From: a virus
Length of the DNA: 48,115 nucleotides
Direction: 5' to 3' (one strand)
IMG/VR virus record: IMGVR_UViG_3300030104_005128
Location: 1-48,115 of that record
In this document: positions 34,857 through 40,925 of the stretch, piece after piece
Layout: each line of letters starts with the position of its first letter
Numbering within the stretch: the first letter of the stretch is position 1
The notes under the pieces: generated by a model
What the model saw: only the letters and a program-made list of their open reading frames with translations
Databases searched by the model: none
Told to the model about the DNA's origin: nothing
Translations under genes and position numbers: made by a program

Positions 34857-35296
34857 TGTTGTTCCTTATGCTGGGGACTGCACTAGCCGCAGATCCAATC
34901 GCCCGCCCTGCACAACCGGAAACGGTTGAGGGTGAGTGTGCAAAGGTCTTTCCAATCAGCCGGGGACAACCATTTCCTATCCAGATTGTCGGGACGCCGG
35001 CCAATACTGCATCCTGTGGGGCGGTGGTTGTCCCCCTTTCTGATTATTCTGATCTTTTGAAAACAGAAAAATGGGGTGAGGCCCTTTACCAACAATACAA
35101 GATTGACGTTGCGGAGTTGGAATCCGAACGTGACTGGTACAAAGGTAAACTTGAAGAAGAGATGGAGCCTCCACCATTCCTTGAACGCCCCGCAACACAG
35201 CGGTGGTTTGGTAGAATTGAAACACTTGTCACAGTTGGTGTGGTTGCTGCCGGTCTTGGCGCTGCTTATCAATATGGTGCCGGGGGGTCTAAATGA
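34856..35296 (+). CDS. Secreted or membrane-bound protein, spanin-like candidate
   Basis: 146 residues. N-terminal signal-like segment (MLFLMLGTALAAD), two cysteines (28 and 54), a coiled-coil region (about 75-103, ALYQQYKIDVAELESERDW) and a C-terminal hydrophobic helix (121-138). AGGAGG precedes the start. A periplasmic coiled coil with membrane anchoring would fit disruption of the outer membrane, but no lipobox is visible. The assignment is inference from topology and location. Confidence 0.5.
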   Translation: MLFLMLGTALAADPIARPAQPETVEGECAKVFPISRGQPFPIQIVGTPANTASCGAVVVPLSDYSDLLKTEKWGEALYQQYKIDVAELESERDWYKGKLEEEMEPPPFLERPATQRWFGRIETLVTVGVVAAGLGAAYQYGAGGSK

Positions 35297-35505
35297 AAGA
35301 AGTTAAAGACTTTTTTGATTCAAAAATGATTATCTTTTTGGTCACTACCGTGTTCCTTGCGGGCGGTGGTTGGATGTCACTGGGTTCTTTGGGTGACCGG
35401 GTGACCAAGCTTGAAGACAAGCAAGACATTGTTGGTGAGGACATCCGAACCATGATGAAGAACCAGGCTAAAATGTGTCACGCTCTTGAAGTGGATTGTC
35501 AGTAG
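35293..35505 (+). CDS. Small membrane protein with coiled-coil tail
   Basis: 70 residues. Transmembrane helix at about 11-30 (KMIIFLVTTVFLAGGGWMSL), then an amphipathic heptad-like tail (GDRVTKLEDKQDIVGEDIRTMM), and two C-terminal cysteines (62, 69). ATGA overlap with the previous gene. The one-TM-plus-coiled-coil layout resembles phage holin-like proteins (XhlA type) and small spanins. Not named with confidence. Confidence 0.6.
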   Translation: MKEVKDFFDSKMIIFLVTTVFLAGGGWMSLGSLGDRVTKLEDKQDIVGEDIRTMMKNQAKMCHALEVDCQ

Positions 35506-35510
35506 TTCTT

Positions 35511-35786
35511 ATGGATGAACAAACCGTAGCCGATACCACCAGCAGTCTCGTAACAGCGCTGCTGGAGTATGGAGCTATGGGTATCTTTGCTCTTTATCTA
35601 ATTGTCACGAACTGGTTTGGTCAGAAAAGACTGGACCGTGTCATGTCTAAGAGTGAAACCGTTGCGACAGAACTTACAGAACGTCTTGCTGCCAATAGCG
35701 CTAAACTCGATTCATTATTGGAGGCAAAGAAGCAGGATCAATTGAAGAAAGATATTGCTAAGATGATCGAATCCAAAGAGTCTTAA
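35511..35786 (+). CDS. Membrane protein with coiled-coil tail, lysis region
   Basis: 91 residues from ATG 35511; an upstream TTG at 35496 is in frame, but the ATG gives a cleaner N-terminus and follows the previous stop. One hydrophobic helix (about 15-36, VTALLEYGAMGIFALYLIV) precedes a long charged coiled-coil tail (ELTERLAANSAKLDSLLEAKK). It is the fifth small membrane protein in a row. Probably part of the lysis set; the exact role is unknown. Confidence 0.6.
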   Translation: MDEQTVADTTSSLVTALLEYGAMGIFALYLIVTNWFGQKRLDRVMSKSETVATELTERLAANSAKLDSLLEAKKQDQLKKDIAKMIESKES

Positions 35787-35788
35787 TT

Positions 35789-36205
35789 ATGCACTCAGTA
35801 AAACGACATCTCAGCAATTCACCTAGTGGCACTGGCATAAAGATCACCCCAACAGACAGTGCGAATGTTGGCCAGAGAATCCATACTCATGGGTTGTCGT
35901 ATGAAGACTCTATCTTTGATGAAGTCTACCTATACGCATACAACAGCCACTCGTCTTCAGTCACGGTAACGCTTCAATGGGGTGGAGTTGTCAGCCCAGA
36001 CAACCTCATTAGCATCCCGCTTGCCTCGAATAGCTTTCTTAATATTGTGTGCGGTCTTCCAATCTCTGGAAAGAAACTCATCTCTGCGACCGCGAGTGTT
36101 GCAGATAAGATCGTTATCTATGGTCATGTTGAGTGCCATTTGCACCACGAAAAAACCCCCGCCGGGGCTGATTCCGACAGGGGTCAAACAGGAAACAACT
36201 ACTAA
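35789..36205 (+). CDS. Small structural protein (beta-rich)
   Basis: 138 residues. A strong beta pattern (DEVYLYAYNSHSSSVTVTLQW, then IVCGLPISGKKLISATAS and KIVIYGHVE) resembles small structural proteins often found near fibre genes in aquatic phages, and the 33630/34017 pair in style. The last 25 residues (HEKTPAGADSDRGQTGNNY) are encoded by DNA that also forms a reverse-strand terminator-like hairpin, so the tail may be shaped by that constraint. Confidence 0.65.
   Translation: MHSVKRHLSNSPSGTGIKITPTDSANVGQRIHTHGLSYEDSIFDEVYLYAYNSHSSSVTVTLQWGGVVSPDNLISIPLASNSFLNIVCGLPISGKKLISATASVADKIVIYGHVECHLHHEKTPAGADSDRGQTGNNY
36150..36169 (-). terminator. Terminator-like hairpin for the minus-strand operon
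   Basis: Read on minus: AGCCCCGGCGGGGGTTTTTT, a short GC stem (CCCC/GGGG around GGC) followed by six T (A-run 36150-36155 on plus). It lies beyond the last minus-strand gene and inside the convergent plus-strand gene, the mirror image of the terminator at 1477-1504. Confidence 0.6.
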
Positions 36206-36429
36206 GACGCTTTGCTTAGTGCTGGTAGATTTCTCTTAACGGACGGATGGTCCGGTGCAAGCAACGTTCGTTCGATGCTGGTGTACTGCCCCGAGCATCG
36301 CTTACAAACGTAGTGCCGGCCACGCTTGAGCCACCCACGGGGCAGTACAAAAGAGCCATCTTTCTGTGATGATTGAATAGGGTATCTACGACGGCATGCG
36401 TCACAACCAAGATGCGTATTAAGTTCCAT
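36202..36429 (-). CDS. Small zinc-finger-like protein
   Basis: 75 residues. Two CxxC pairs (Cys9/Cys12 and Cys42/Cys45: CDAC, CKRC) separated by a basic segment (PRGWLKRGRHYVC) suggest one zinc ribbon, likely nucleic-acid binding. It is the distal gene of the minus-strand replication module. Its start is preceded by AGAGAAGAG on minus and by a strongly structured leader (36447-36497). The last 4 nt region converges with the plus-strand gene, overlapping it by 4 nt. Confidence 0.7.
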   Translation of the reverse strand: MELNTHLGCDACRRRYPIQSSQKDGSFVLPRGWLKRGRHYVCKRCSGQYTSIERTLLAPDHPSVKRNLPALSKAS

Positions 36430-36446
36430 TCTCTTCTCTGAAAAGG

Positions 36447-36497
36447 CCCCCTACCCGGTGGGAACTGCGGCTCATGCATTGCAGTGGGGGTAGGGGG
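36447..36497 (-). promoter_or_regulatory. Nested stem-loop in the leader of the zinc-finger gene
   Basis: On plus, CCCCCTACCC (36447-36456) is the perfect complement of GGGTAGGGGG (36488-36497). Inside the loop ACTGC (36464-36468) pairs with GCAGT (36481-36485). In minus-strand RNA the 3' arm is followed by CCTTTT, so it could act as an attenuator between the two zinc-ribbon genes. No protein-coding frame is convincing in 36430-36565. Confidence 0.6.
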
Positions 36498-36517
36498 TGG
36501 GGGAACCCCTGGGGGGG
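36486..36517 (+). repeat. G-quadruplex-forming G tracts
   Basis: Four G runs on plus: 36486-36490, 36493-36497, 36499-36503 and 36511-36517, with loops TA, T and AACCCCT. This satisfies the usual G4 pattern with long tracts. It overlaps the 3' arm of the adjacent stem-loop, so the two structures compete. Confidence 0.7.
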
Positions 36518-36531
36518 AACCGTAAATAACT

Positions 36532-36550
36532 TAGGATGAGTACCATCCTA
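36532..36550. other. Stem-loop downstream of the short FmdB gene
   Basis: TAGGATG (36532-36538) and CATCCTA (36544-36550) form a perfect 7-bp stem with loop AGTAC. It lies 16 nt beyond the stop of the minus-strand FmdB-type gene. There is no long T run, so it may be an mRNA-end or processing hairpin rather than a true terminator. Confidence 0.45.
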
Positions 36551-36565
36551 TAAAAGATAACACGA

Positions 36566-36760
36566 CTACTTAGCCTTGCTGCCCTTCAAACCGTAGTTAT
36601 CCTTTGCCCAACCAACACCCTGTAGTGAGAAGCTAGACATAGATACTTTCTTTGTCATTGCTTTGCTGCACTTGGTACATGTTGGCGCAGCATCACTGTG
36701 CTTTTGCAGTCGTTCTACCTGCTGGTCGCAAGGTACGCATTGGTATTCATATAGAGGCAT
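36566..36760 (-). CDS. Short FmdB-type zinc-ribbon protein
   Basis: 64 residues starting at ATG 36760 (MPLYEYQC); the open frame extends further upstream, but the FmdB family begins exactly here. Cys8/Cys11 and Cys28/Cys31 (CVPC, CTKC) form the zinc ribbon; the tail is basic and ends GLKGSKAK. FmdB proteins are putative regulators with no proven activity in phages. It is the second FmdB-type ribbon of the window and lies between two structured non-coding stretches. Confidence 0.75.
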   Translation of the reverse strand: MPLYEYQCVPCDQQVERLQKHSDAAPTCTKCSKAMTKKVSMSSFSLQGVGWAKDNYGLKGSKAK

Positions 36761-36938
36761 ACTTAAGAATACCCCACCCAAGCCGTGACACCCAGGTGGG
36801 GCCAAATCTGCGGGCTATGTGCAAAGCATAGCCGCCATTAAGCCAATCCCAACGGCGACCTGCTCCACACCCAAGTAGATGTTCTAAAGAACATTAGGTT
36901 TAATTGGCCACTATGGCCAAGCAGTCAGTAACATAAAG
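36761..36938 (-). other. Non-coding interval with several stem-loops, next to tRNA-Asn
   Basis: No convincing gene. It holds GCTATG/CATAGC (36814-36819 and 36827-36832, extended by GCG/CGC), the palindrome ATGTTCTAAAGAACAT near 36880-36896, and TTGGCC/GGCCAA (36904-36909 and 36915-36920). The last lies 19 nt after the tRNA on minus and may protect or define its 3' end. A leader for the FmdB gene is also included here. Confidence 0.5.
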
Positions 36939-37011
36939 CTGGGGCGGGTGGACTCGAACCACCAACCTTCCGGGTAACAACCGGATGCGCTGCCAGTTGC
37001 GCTACACCCCA
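36939..37011 (-). tRNA. tRNA-Asn (GTT)
   Basis: A complete cloverleaf on minus: acceptor TGGGGTG/CGCCCCA, D arm GCGC...GCGC, anticodon arm TCCGG-TTGTTAC-CCGGA with anticodon GTT, variable AGGTT, and T arm GGTGG-TTCGAGT-CCACC. The discriminator is G73, correct for Asn. CCA is not encoded. Its first 10 nt overlap the stop region of the upstream RuvC-like gene. It reads AAC/AAT codons. Confidence 0.95.
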
Positions 37012-37535
37012 TTATCCAATGACACCTGCGGCAAGGTAGACAAGCCATACAAAGCTATGCAAGCTGCGTCTGCAAGCCCGTCATGGGGCTTTGTACGCTT
37101 TCCCGGTGAAAGGTCTAGGTCAGGTACTCTTTTGGAAGCAACGTACACTGAGCGCCCCTTACCATCGCCGGAAACGTCCTTGAGCACAGACTTGGCCCAT
37201 GTCTTTGGGGATACCTCAATGAATGGTATGCCCACAGCAGACAGGATTCCCTTCCACAAACCATAGCCAAGACCAGTGCTGAACGTAGAAGATACGCCCT
37301 GACCTGGTCGGGCCCATTGCTTTTCAAGAACAGCAAGCAAGATGTTGTTGTCATTGCCAAGAGAACGGAAGGCGTCAACCATTCTTGATTCGTTGTAGTC
37401 TCGCTTGCTTCCCTTACCAAGACGAAGCGTGAACTCTTTTGATGTCAAGTATGATGAGACTGCACTACCGTGATGATTGAGCACAACCAGTGCCCCATCT
37501 TTTCCTGGGTCAATGCCAATAACAACGTGGTTCAT
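37002..37535 (-). CDS. RuvC-like Holliday junction resolvase
   Basis: 177 residues with the RNase H-like resolvase signature: Asp9 in VIGIDPGKDGAL, Glu71 in LAVLEKQ, and Asp152/Asp156 in HDGLADAACIA. Such enzymes cut four-way DNA junctions made during recombination and prepare branched DNA for packaging. Length matches RuvC. ATGA overlap with the upstream gene; its stop codon lies within the tRNA-Asn gene, so mRNA and tRNA must be processed from one transcript or made separately. Confidence 0.88.
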   Translation of the reverse strand: MNHVVIGIDPGKDGALVVLNHHGSAVSSYLTSKEFTLRLGKGSKRDYNESRMVDAFRSLGNDNNILLAVLEKQWARPGQGVSSTFSTGLGYGLWKGILSAVGIPFIEVSPKTWAKSVLKDVSGDGKGRSVYVASKRVPDLDLSPGKRTKPHDGLADAACIALYGLSTLPQVSLDNGV

Positions 37536-37930
37536 AGGTATTCCGGTGGTCTAAACGCAAGCATATCAAAAGGATCTTTATGTTCTTTGTGCTGCAAATG
37601 GGTTGAGTCCAGTAGCAGCCACCACCAAGAGTCGTCTGTTATTCCAAGCCAGTCGTTTACGTGTGACCTTGTTGGTGCTTCAAGAAACTTCTTGCATGGT
37701 GACAATGATGGGTTTCCATTTGGAGCACCGAACCCACTAATCCAACCATAGAATGTGCTGGTCTTTACTGAGACACCGTACCCTTCAGCAAGGGCTTTGA
37801 TTGCACCAGCAACACCACCACATTCATTGGTCTTGTTTGCTAACAGGGCTGCCGCAATGGTTAGGGGCCGCTTTCTGGCGGACCCCTTTCCATTTGTTCG
37901 TTTACTTGAATGCTTCTTTTGGGATGCCAA
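37532..37930 (-). CDS. Hypothetical protein, possible HTH
   Basis: 132 residues from TTG 37930, chosen because AGGA lies 7 nt upstream on minus; longer GTG starts would overlap the previous gene deeply. Basic N-terminus (SQKKHSSKRTNGKGSARKRP), then a helix-turn-helix-like stretch (GVAGAIKALAEGYGVSVKTSTFYGWISG) and a Trp-rich DDSWWWLLLDSTH segment. DNA binding is plausible; not identified. It overlaps RuvC by 4 nt and the upstream gene by 29 nt. Confidence 0.6.
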   Translation of the reverse strand: MASQKKHSSKRTNGKGSARKRPLTIAAALLANKTNECGGVAGAIKALAEGYGVSVKTSTFYGWISGFGAPNGNPSLSPCKKFLEAPTRSHVNDWLGITDDSWWWLLLDSTHLQHKEHKDPFDMLAFRPPEYL

Positions 37931-38141
37931 AATCAGATCCTTCGATTGAACTCCTGTACCAAAGCATCCCCTCAGCACTGAGAAACAGAACACTCATGAC
38001 GTTGCCATAATTATCTACGGATACCATTGGTATACCGTCGTCTTCCAGCAAGGACAGTGCAAGTGAAACAGCGCCAGGGGTGTGTGGTACGAATCTTACG
38101 GGGGTTACAGTATCGCTATACTTAGAACCCATATTCATCAT
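37902..38141 (-). CDS. Small hypothetical protein downstream of SSB
   Basis: 79 residues starting at ATG 38141 or 38138 (AGGG lies 4 or 7 nt upstream on minus), overlapping the end of the SSB gene by 20 nt. A compact alpha/beta pattern (AVSLALSLLEDDGIPMVSVD, VMSVLFLSAEGMLWY) is seen, with no recognised family. The larger open frame reaching to 38342 is not supported, since it runs antisense in codon character through the SSB tail. Confidence 0.6.
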   Translation of the reverse strand: MMNMGSKYSDTVTPVRFVPHTPGAVSLALSLLEDDGIPMVSVDNYGNVMSVLFLSAEGMLWYRSSIEGSDFGIPKEAFK

Positions 38142-38562
38142 TATACCCTGAATATGCGCCTCCTTCTGGCTTAGCATCTCCTGTAGCGTTTGATGGTGGG
38201 TACTGCTGTGGTGCTGATCCGCCTGAATGTCCAGCGCCGTTATTAGTTGGTGCAGCTTGAGCGCCATCTTGTTTTCCATCAAGTGTCGCAACAGAGAAAG
38301 CACTAATGCTTGTAAAGAAAACTTTCTGACCATTCTTTTCATAGCTTGAGTGTTTTACTGAGCCCTGGACAATCACCATATCACCTTCACGAAGCTGGCT
38401 TGCAGCCTCCTTGTTCTTGCCAAAGACTTCTACTGTATGTGTAGTGTTGAAACGCCGTCCGTCGTAGTGTGTTCGCCACGTAACCATCCTAAAGCTAATG
38501 GCTGCGCCACGCTCTTGAGGGTCAGTCTTCAACACACCAATAAGATTTACCTGATTAAGCAT
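38122..38562 (-). CDS. ssb: Single-stranded DNA-binding protein
   Basis: 146 residues from ATG 38562 (MLNQVNLIGVL), preceded by GGAG 7 nt upstream on minus; the longer frame is an artefact. An OB fold at about 1-95 with typical strands (VNLIGVLKTDP, ISFRMVTWR, HTVEVFGK, GDMVIVQGSV, FTSISAFSV), then a Gly/Gln/Pro-rich disordered linker and an acidic-aromatic tip (YNDEYGF) like SSB tails that recruit partners. It protects ssDNA in replication and recombination. It overlaps the Cas4-like gene by 8 nt. Confidence 0.88.
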   Translation of the reverse strand: MLNQVNLIGVLKTDPQERGAAISFRMVTWRTHYDGRRFNTTHTVEVFGKNKEAASQLREGDMVIVQGSVKHSSYEKNGQKVFFTSISAFSVATLDGKQDGAQAAPTNNGAGHSGGSAPQQYPPSNATGDAKPEGGAYSGYNDEYGF

Positions 38563-39562
38563 CGTCATTCTCCATAATGTAGATTTTAATTTTGTTCGTT
38601 TTTTGTAGCCACCTGCTCTCTTCTGCTCGTTCTTCTCCCCCTGGGAAACATGTTTTCCAATACCTGCAATAGTCACATGGGAAGGACAGCCTTCCCTTCT
38701 TATCTGGCCCATAAGGGCGCTCAATATCTTCCGGTGATTTAGATAGAATCACTCGACGGAACTTGTCTTTGATTGCTTGAACCGCAGCTTCATCGTACTT
38801 TATCCACTGCCCAACGATTGGAAACGCTGGCCACCAGTTGCCGTCATCGTCAATGACTGCTTCCTTTGCCGTCGTAGCTTTTCCATAGGCAATCAAGTAC
38901 GTATAGCCATAGCCCTTTGATGCCATGTATGACTGCACCTGCTTATAGTACGAATCACTAGGGTCAAGGCCGCTTTTGCGGAACTTCTTAAACGCATAGT
39001 CCGACATGGACTTTACTTCTAAGATGGCTGAACCCCACTCTGGTGGCTCGTTACTTTCAGAGTGTGTCTTCTTAATGGGAATCGCCATTGAACCATCAGG
39101 ATGACCAGGGACATTGGCTACACGACCATCCTCAATAGGAACCTGTAGTGAAACCTCTTCCTGTTCAGCACCAATGAACATCAAGGCTGGCCTGTGTGCC
39201 CTGCTTTCATTTTCAAATGCTTCCGCAATAGCAGAAACAATGAACGCTTCAGTCACGTCACCAATAGTAAAAGCAATCTTCGATGATGCATCTATTGGGT
39301 ATCCATTCTCAACATAGTGGTGGTATGTATATGCAAGCGCACGCTCACATCCCCCGCTGCTGGAGAGTCTTAATGAACCTGTAGATGTTCGCTGCTCAGA
39401 TAGCTGACGTAGAATGGACTCTCCCATTGCTGTAGCTGAATGTTTACTGCTCTTTAGTTTTGATGTTTTGGTAAGCCTTTCGCGTACCATCTTGGCTATG
39501 TCTGGAAGCCACGCTTCTGTGCCATCGTTAAACGATGTCATTGTCCAATGCATTTCTTTCAT
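38555..39562 (-). CDS. Cas4/RecB-like PD-(D/E)XK nuclease with four-cysteine cluster
   Basis: 335 residues (start could be 39562 or 39553). Cys72 in GGCERALAY pairs with Cys296, Cys299 and Cys305 in CDYCRYWKTC, the iron-sulphur ligand layout of Cas4/AddB-type nucleases. Nuclease residues: GHPDG (153-157), LEVKS (181-185) and YYKQVQSYM (205-213). Such phage exonucleases recess DNA ends for annealing, which fits the Rad52-type protein two genes away. The 3' end overlaps SSB. It is not evidence of a CRISPR system by itself. Confidence 0.85.
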   Translation of the reverse strand: MKEMHWTMTSFNDGTEAWLPDIAKMVRERLTKTSKLKSSKHSATAMGESILRQLSEQRTSTGSLRLSSSGGCERALAYTYHHYVENGYPIDASSKIAFTIGDVTEAFIVSAIAEAFENESRAHRPALMFIGAEQEEVSLQVPIEDGRVANVPGHPDGSMAIPIKKTHSESNEPPEWGSAILEVKSMSDYAFKKFRKSGLDPSDSYYKQVQSYMASKGYGYTYLIAYGKATTAKEAVIDDDGNWWPAFPIVGQWIKYDEAAVQAIKDKFRRVILSKSPEDIERPYGPDKKGRLSFPCDYCRYWKTCFPGGEERAEESRWLQKTNKIKIYIMENDDA

Positions 39563-39869
39563 CCTCGTCTAGAGATTTTATGTGCTCAACAAGCACTTCA
39601 AGGTTTAAGTCTTTGTCCGACTGCCCCATTACAAGTCGTCCAATTACGGTGACCAATTCACCAGTTTTACACTTATCAATTAAGATTTTTCCAGGTGTGC
39701 CAAGGGCGATAAGCGGAACCCTTAGATCATATTTGTGATACTTCTCGCTTGGGTTGTAGAGTCTTGCCCTAACCCTCATGCCAGATGATTTAGTTCTACC
39801 GTTGTAGGCTGCGTTTTCTATGTACCCAATGCACACAACAGTAGATGGAAACCTGTGCCGAAAAGACAT
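39528..39869 (-). CDS. OB-fold, SSB-like protein (second copy type)
   Basis: 113 residues. An SSB-like order of strands is visible: VVCIGYIENAAYNGRTKSSG, MRVRARLYNP, YDLRVPLIALG, TGELVTVIGRLVMG, LNLEVLVEHIKSL, with a GELVTVIGRL core typical of SSB strand 4. The tail is acidic. It lies between the annealing protein and the nuclease. Either a second SSB or a recombination mediator; identity is unsure. The frame overlaps the nuclease start by 35 nt. Confidence 0.55.
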   Translation of the reverse strand: MSFRHRFPSTVVCIGYIENAAYNGRTKSSGMRVRARLYNPSEKYHKYDLRVPLIALGTPGKILIDKCKTGELVTVIGRLVMGQSDKDLNLEVLVEHIKSLDEDERNALDNDIV

Positions 39870-39871
39870 GA

Positions 39872-40654
39872 CTATTCCTCATTAGATGGTTCATCCCCAC
39901 CAATAAACAGTTCATACTTCGCAAGCATTTCTCCAAGCTTTCCAGCTTCATGCCATGAGAGAAGTCTTTGAGACAGAATCTTAAGACGTTCATCATCCAA
40001 CTTTGTGGGGTCAATATCTTTAAGACCTCGCTTAAAGAATCGAGAGTCCTTGCTGATGGCTGTTGCAGTCTCAAGAACAAACGGAATGAACTCACGCTTT
40101 ACTTTGTTCTCTCTTAGAACAAAACGAATACGTTCAAGCCTCCGCTCTCTTGGGTCGTGCTTCTGAAACAAGTCTGCTTGTAGCTGCTGTATTGACGGAG
40201 CAACACCATACTTGGTCTTCTCTCCACGCTTTGTGCATACAACAAGGTACTCTGGTGGGCAGTCTGGACGTGCTTCTGAAAGCTGAACCTTTGTTTCACC
40301 AAGCTCATATAGATGCCGACCCACGCCCCACTTCACAGCGGCACGTTTAAACGCATCTGACAAGCCACCCTTGTCACCCTCGAACGCAGTATCACCAGCC
40401 CCATCAGACTTAGAAACCCATGTTCCACCAACACAAATAGATAGTGTACAAATGTTCTTACCTTTGGATGTTTCAATGTATGCGTCTTGCCAGTTGTGTG
40501 ACCCAACTGCCGAGTCCAATCTATCCATGACTGCTCTTGCATCTACATAGCAAAGCACTCTGGCCCAGTTTCCAAACGATCTATCAATCCTCCAGTAAAC
40601 ATCCTTGTCATTAAATGGACGCCGTAGTTCATCACAAGCTTGTTCCCAAGTCAT
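39872..40654 (-). CDS. Rad52-type single-strand annealing protein (Sak-like)
   Basis: 260 residues. The N-terminal 120 residues carry the Rad52/22 double-strand-break repair signature: NWARVLCYVDARAVMDRLD, then VSKSDGAGDT and GGLSDAFKRAAVKWGVGRHLY (96-116). These proteins form rings that anneal complementary ssDNA, supplying phage recombination with no need for RecA. The C-terminal half is helical and charged. ATG 40654 has GGAG upstream on minus and overlaps the HTH gene by 23 nt. Confidence 0.9.
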   Translation of the reverse strand: MTWEQACDELRRPFNDKDVYWRIDRSFGNWARVLCYVDARAVMDRLDSAVGSHNWQDAYIETSKGKNICTLSICVGGTWVSKSDGAGDTAFEGDKGGLSDAFKRAAVKWGVGRHLYELGETKVQLSEARPDCPPEYLVVCTKRGEKTKYGVAPSIQQLQADLFQKHDPRERRLERIRFVLRENKVKREFIPFVLETATAISKDSRFFKRGLKDIDPTKLDDERLKILSQRLLSWHEAGKLGEMLAKYELFIGGDEPSNEE

Positions 40655-40919
40655 TTGTTTCTCCTGCTTTTAGGTTCGCAACCAGTGTTTTTATGTCACC
40701 GCAGAATGCGGCAAGCGATACTTGTTGTGGCTCAATGAGCCTACGTATCAGTTTAAAGGTGGGGTTTCGTCCCCTTGAAATAATGTCTCTTGTGTGTCGT
40801 GGGTTTACACCTCCCTGCTCATGCAGTTTTTTGATTGTTATTCCTTTTGCTTTTGCCACCAAGTGCAGCCTGAATCTGAACTGAAGTGACGAAAGGTCTG
40901 ATGTTTTTCTCTTCCCCAT
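40632..40919 (-). CDS. Small HTH DNA-binding protein
   Basis: 95 residues. A helix-turn-helix of XRE-like type at about 27-61 (ITIKKLHEQGGVNPRHTRDIISRGRNPTFKLIRRL). It lies between DnaB and the annealing gene and may regulate the module or assist helicase loading. The N-terminus is basic. It is unrelated in sequence to the XRE protein at 42424 beyond the motif class. Confidence 0.65.
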   Translation of the reverse strand: MGKRKTSDLSSLQFRFRLHLVAKAKGITIKKLHEQGGVNPRHTRDIISRGRNPTFKLIRRLIEPQQVSLAAFCGDIKTLVANLKAGETNDLGTSL

Positions 40920-40925
40920 GGTTCC

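Noticed and set aside
36939-37011. tRNA-Asn as an attachment site
   Set aside because: No integrase is seen in the window, and the tRNA sits within a phage operon on the same strand, so a functional phage tRNA is simpler.
37470-37751. 93-codon plus-strand frame over the minus-strand RuvC and neighbour genes
   Set aside because: Antisense shadow of two well-supported genes; no ribosome site.
37902-38342. 146-codon version of the gene after SSB
   Set aside because: The first 67 codons run in another frame through the SSB tail and look like shadow sequence; a start at 38141 or 38138 with an AGGG site is better.
38555-39562. Cas4-like nuclease as evidence for a CRISPR-Cas system
   Set aside because: Cas4-like RecB nucleases are common in phage recombination modules, and it lies beside Rad52-type and SSB genes rather than beside the RAMP gene.
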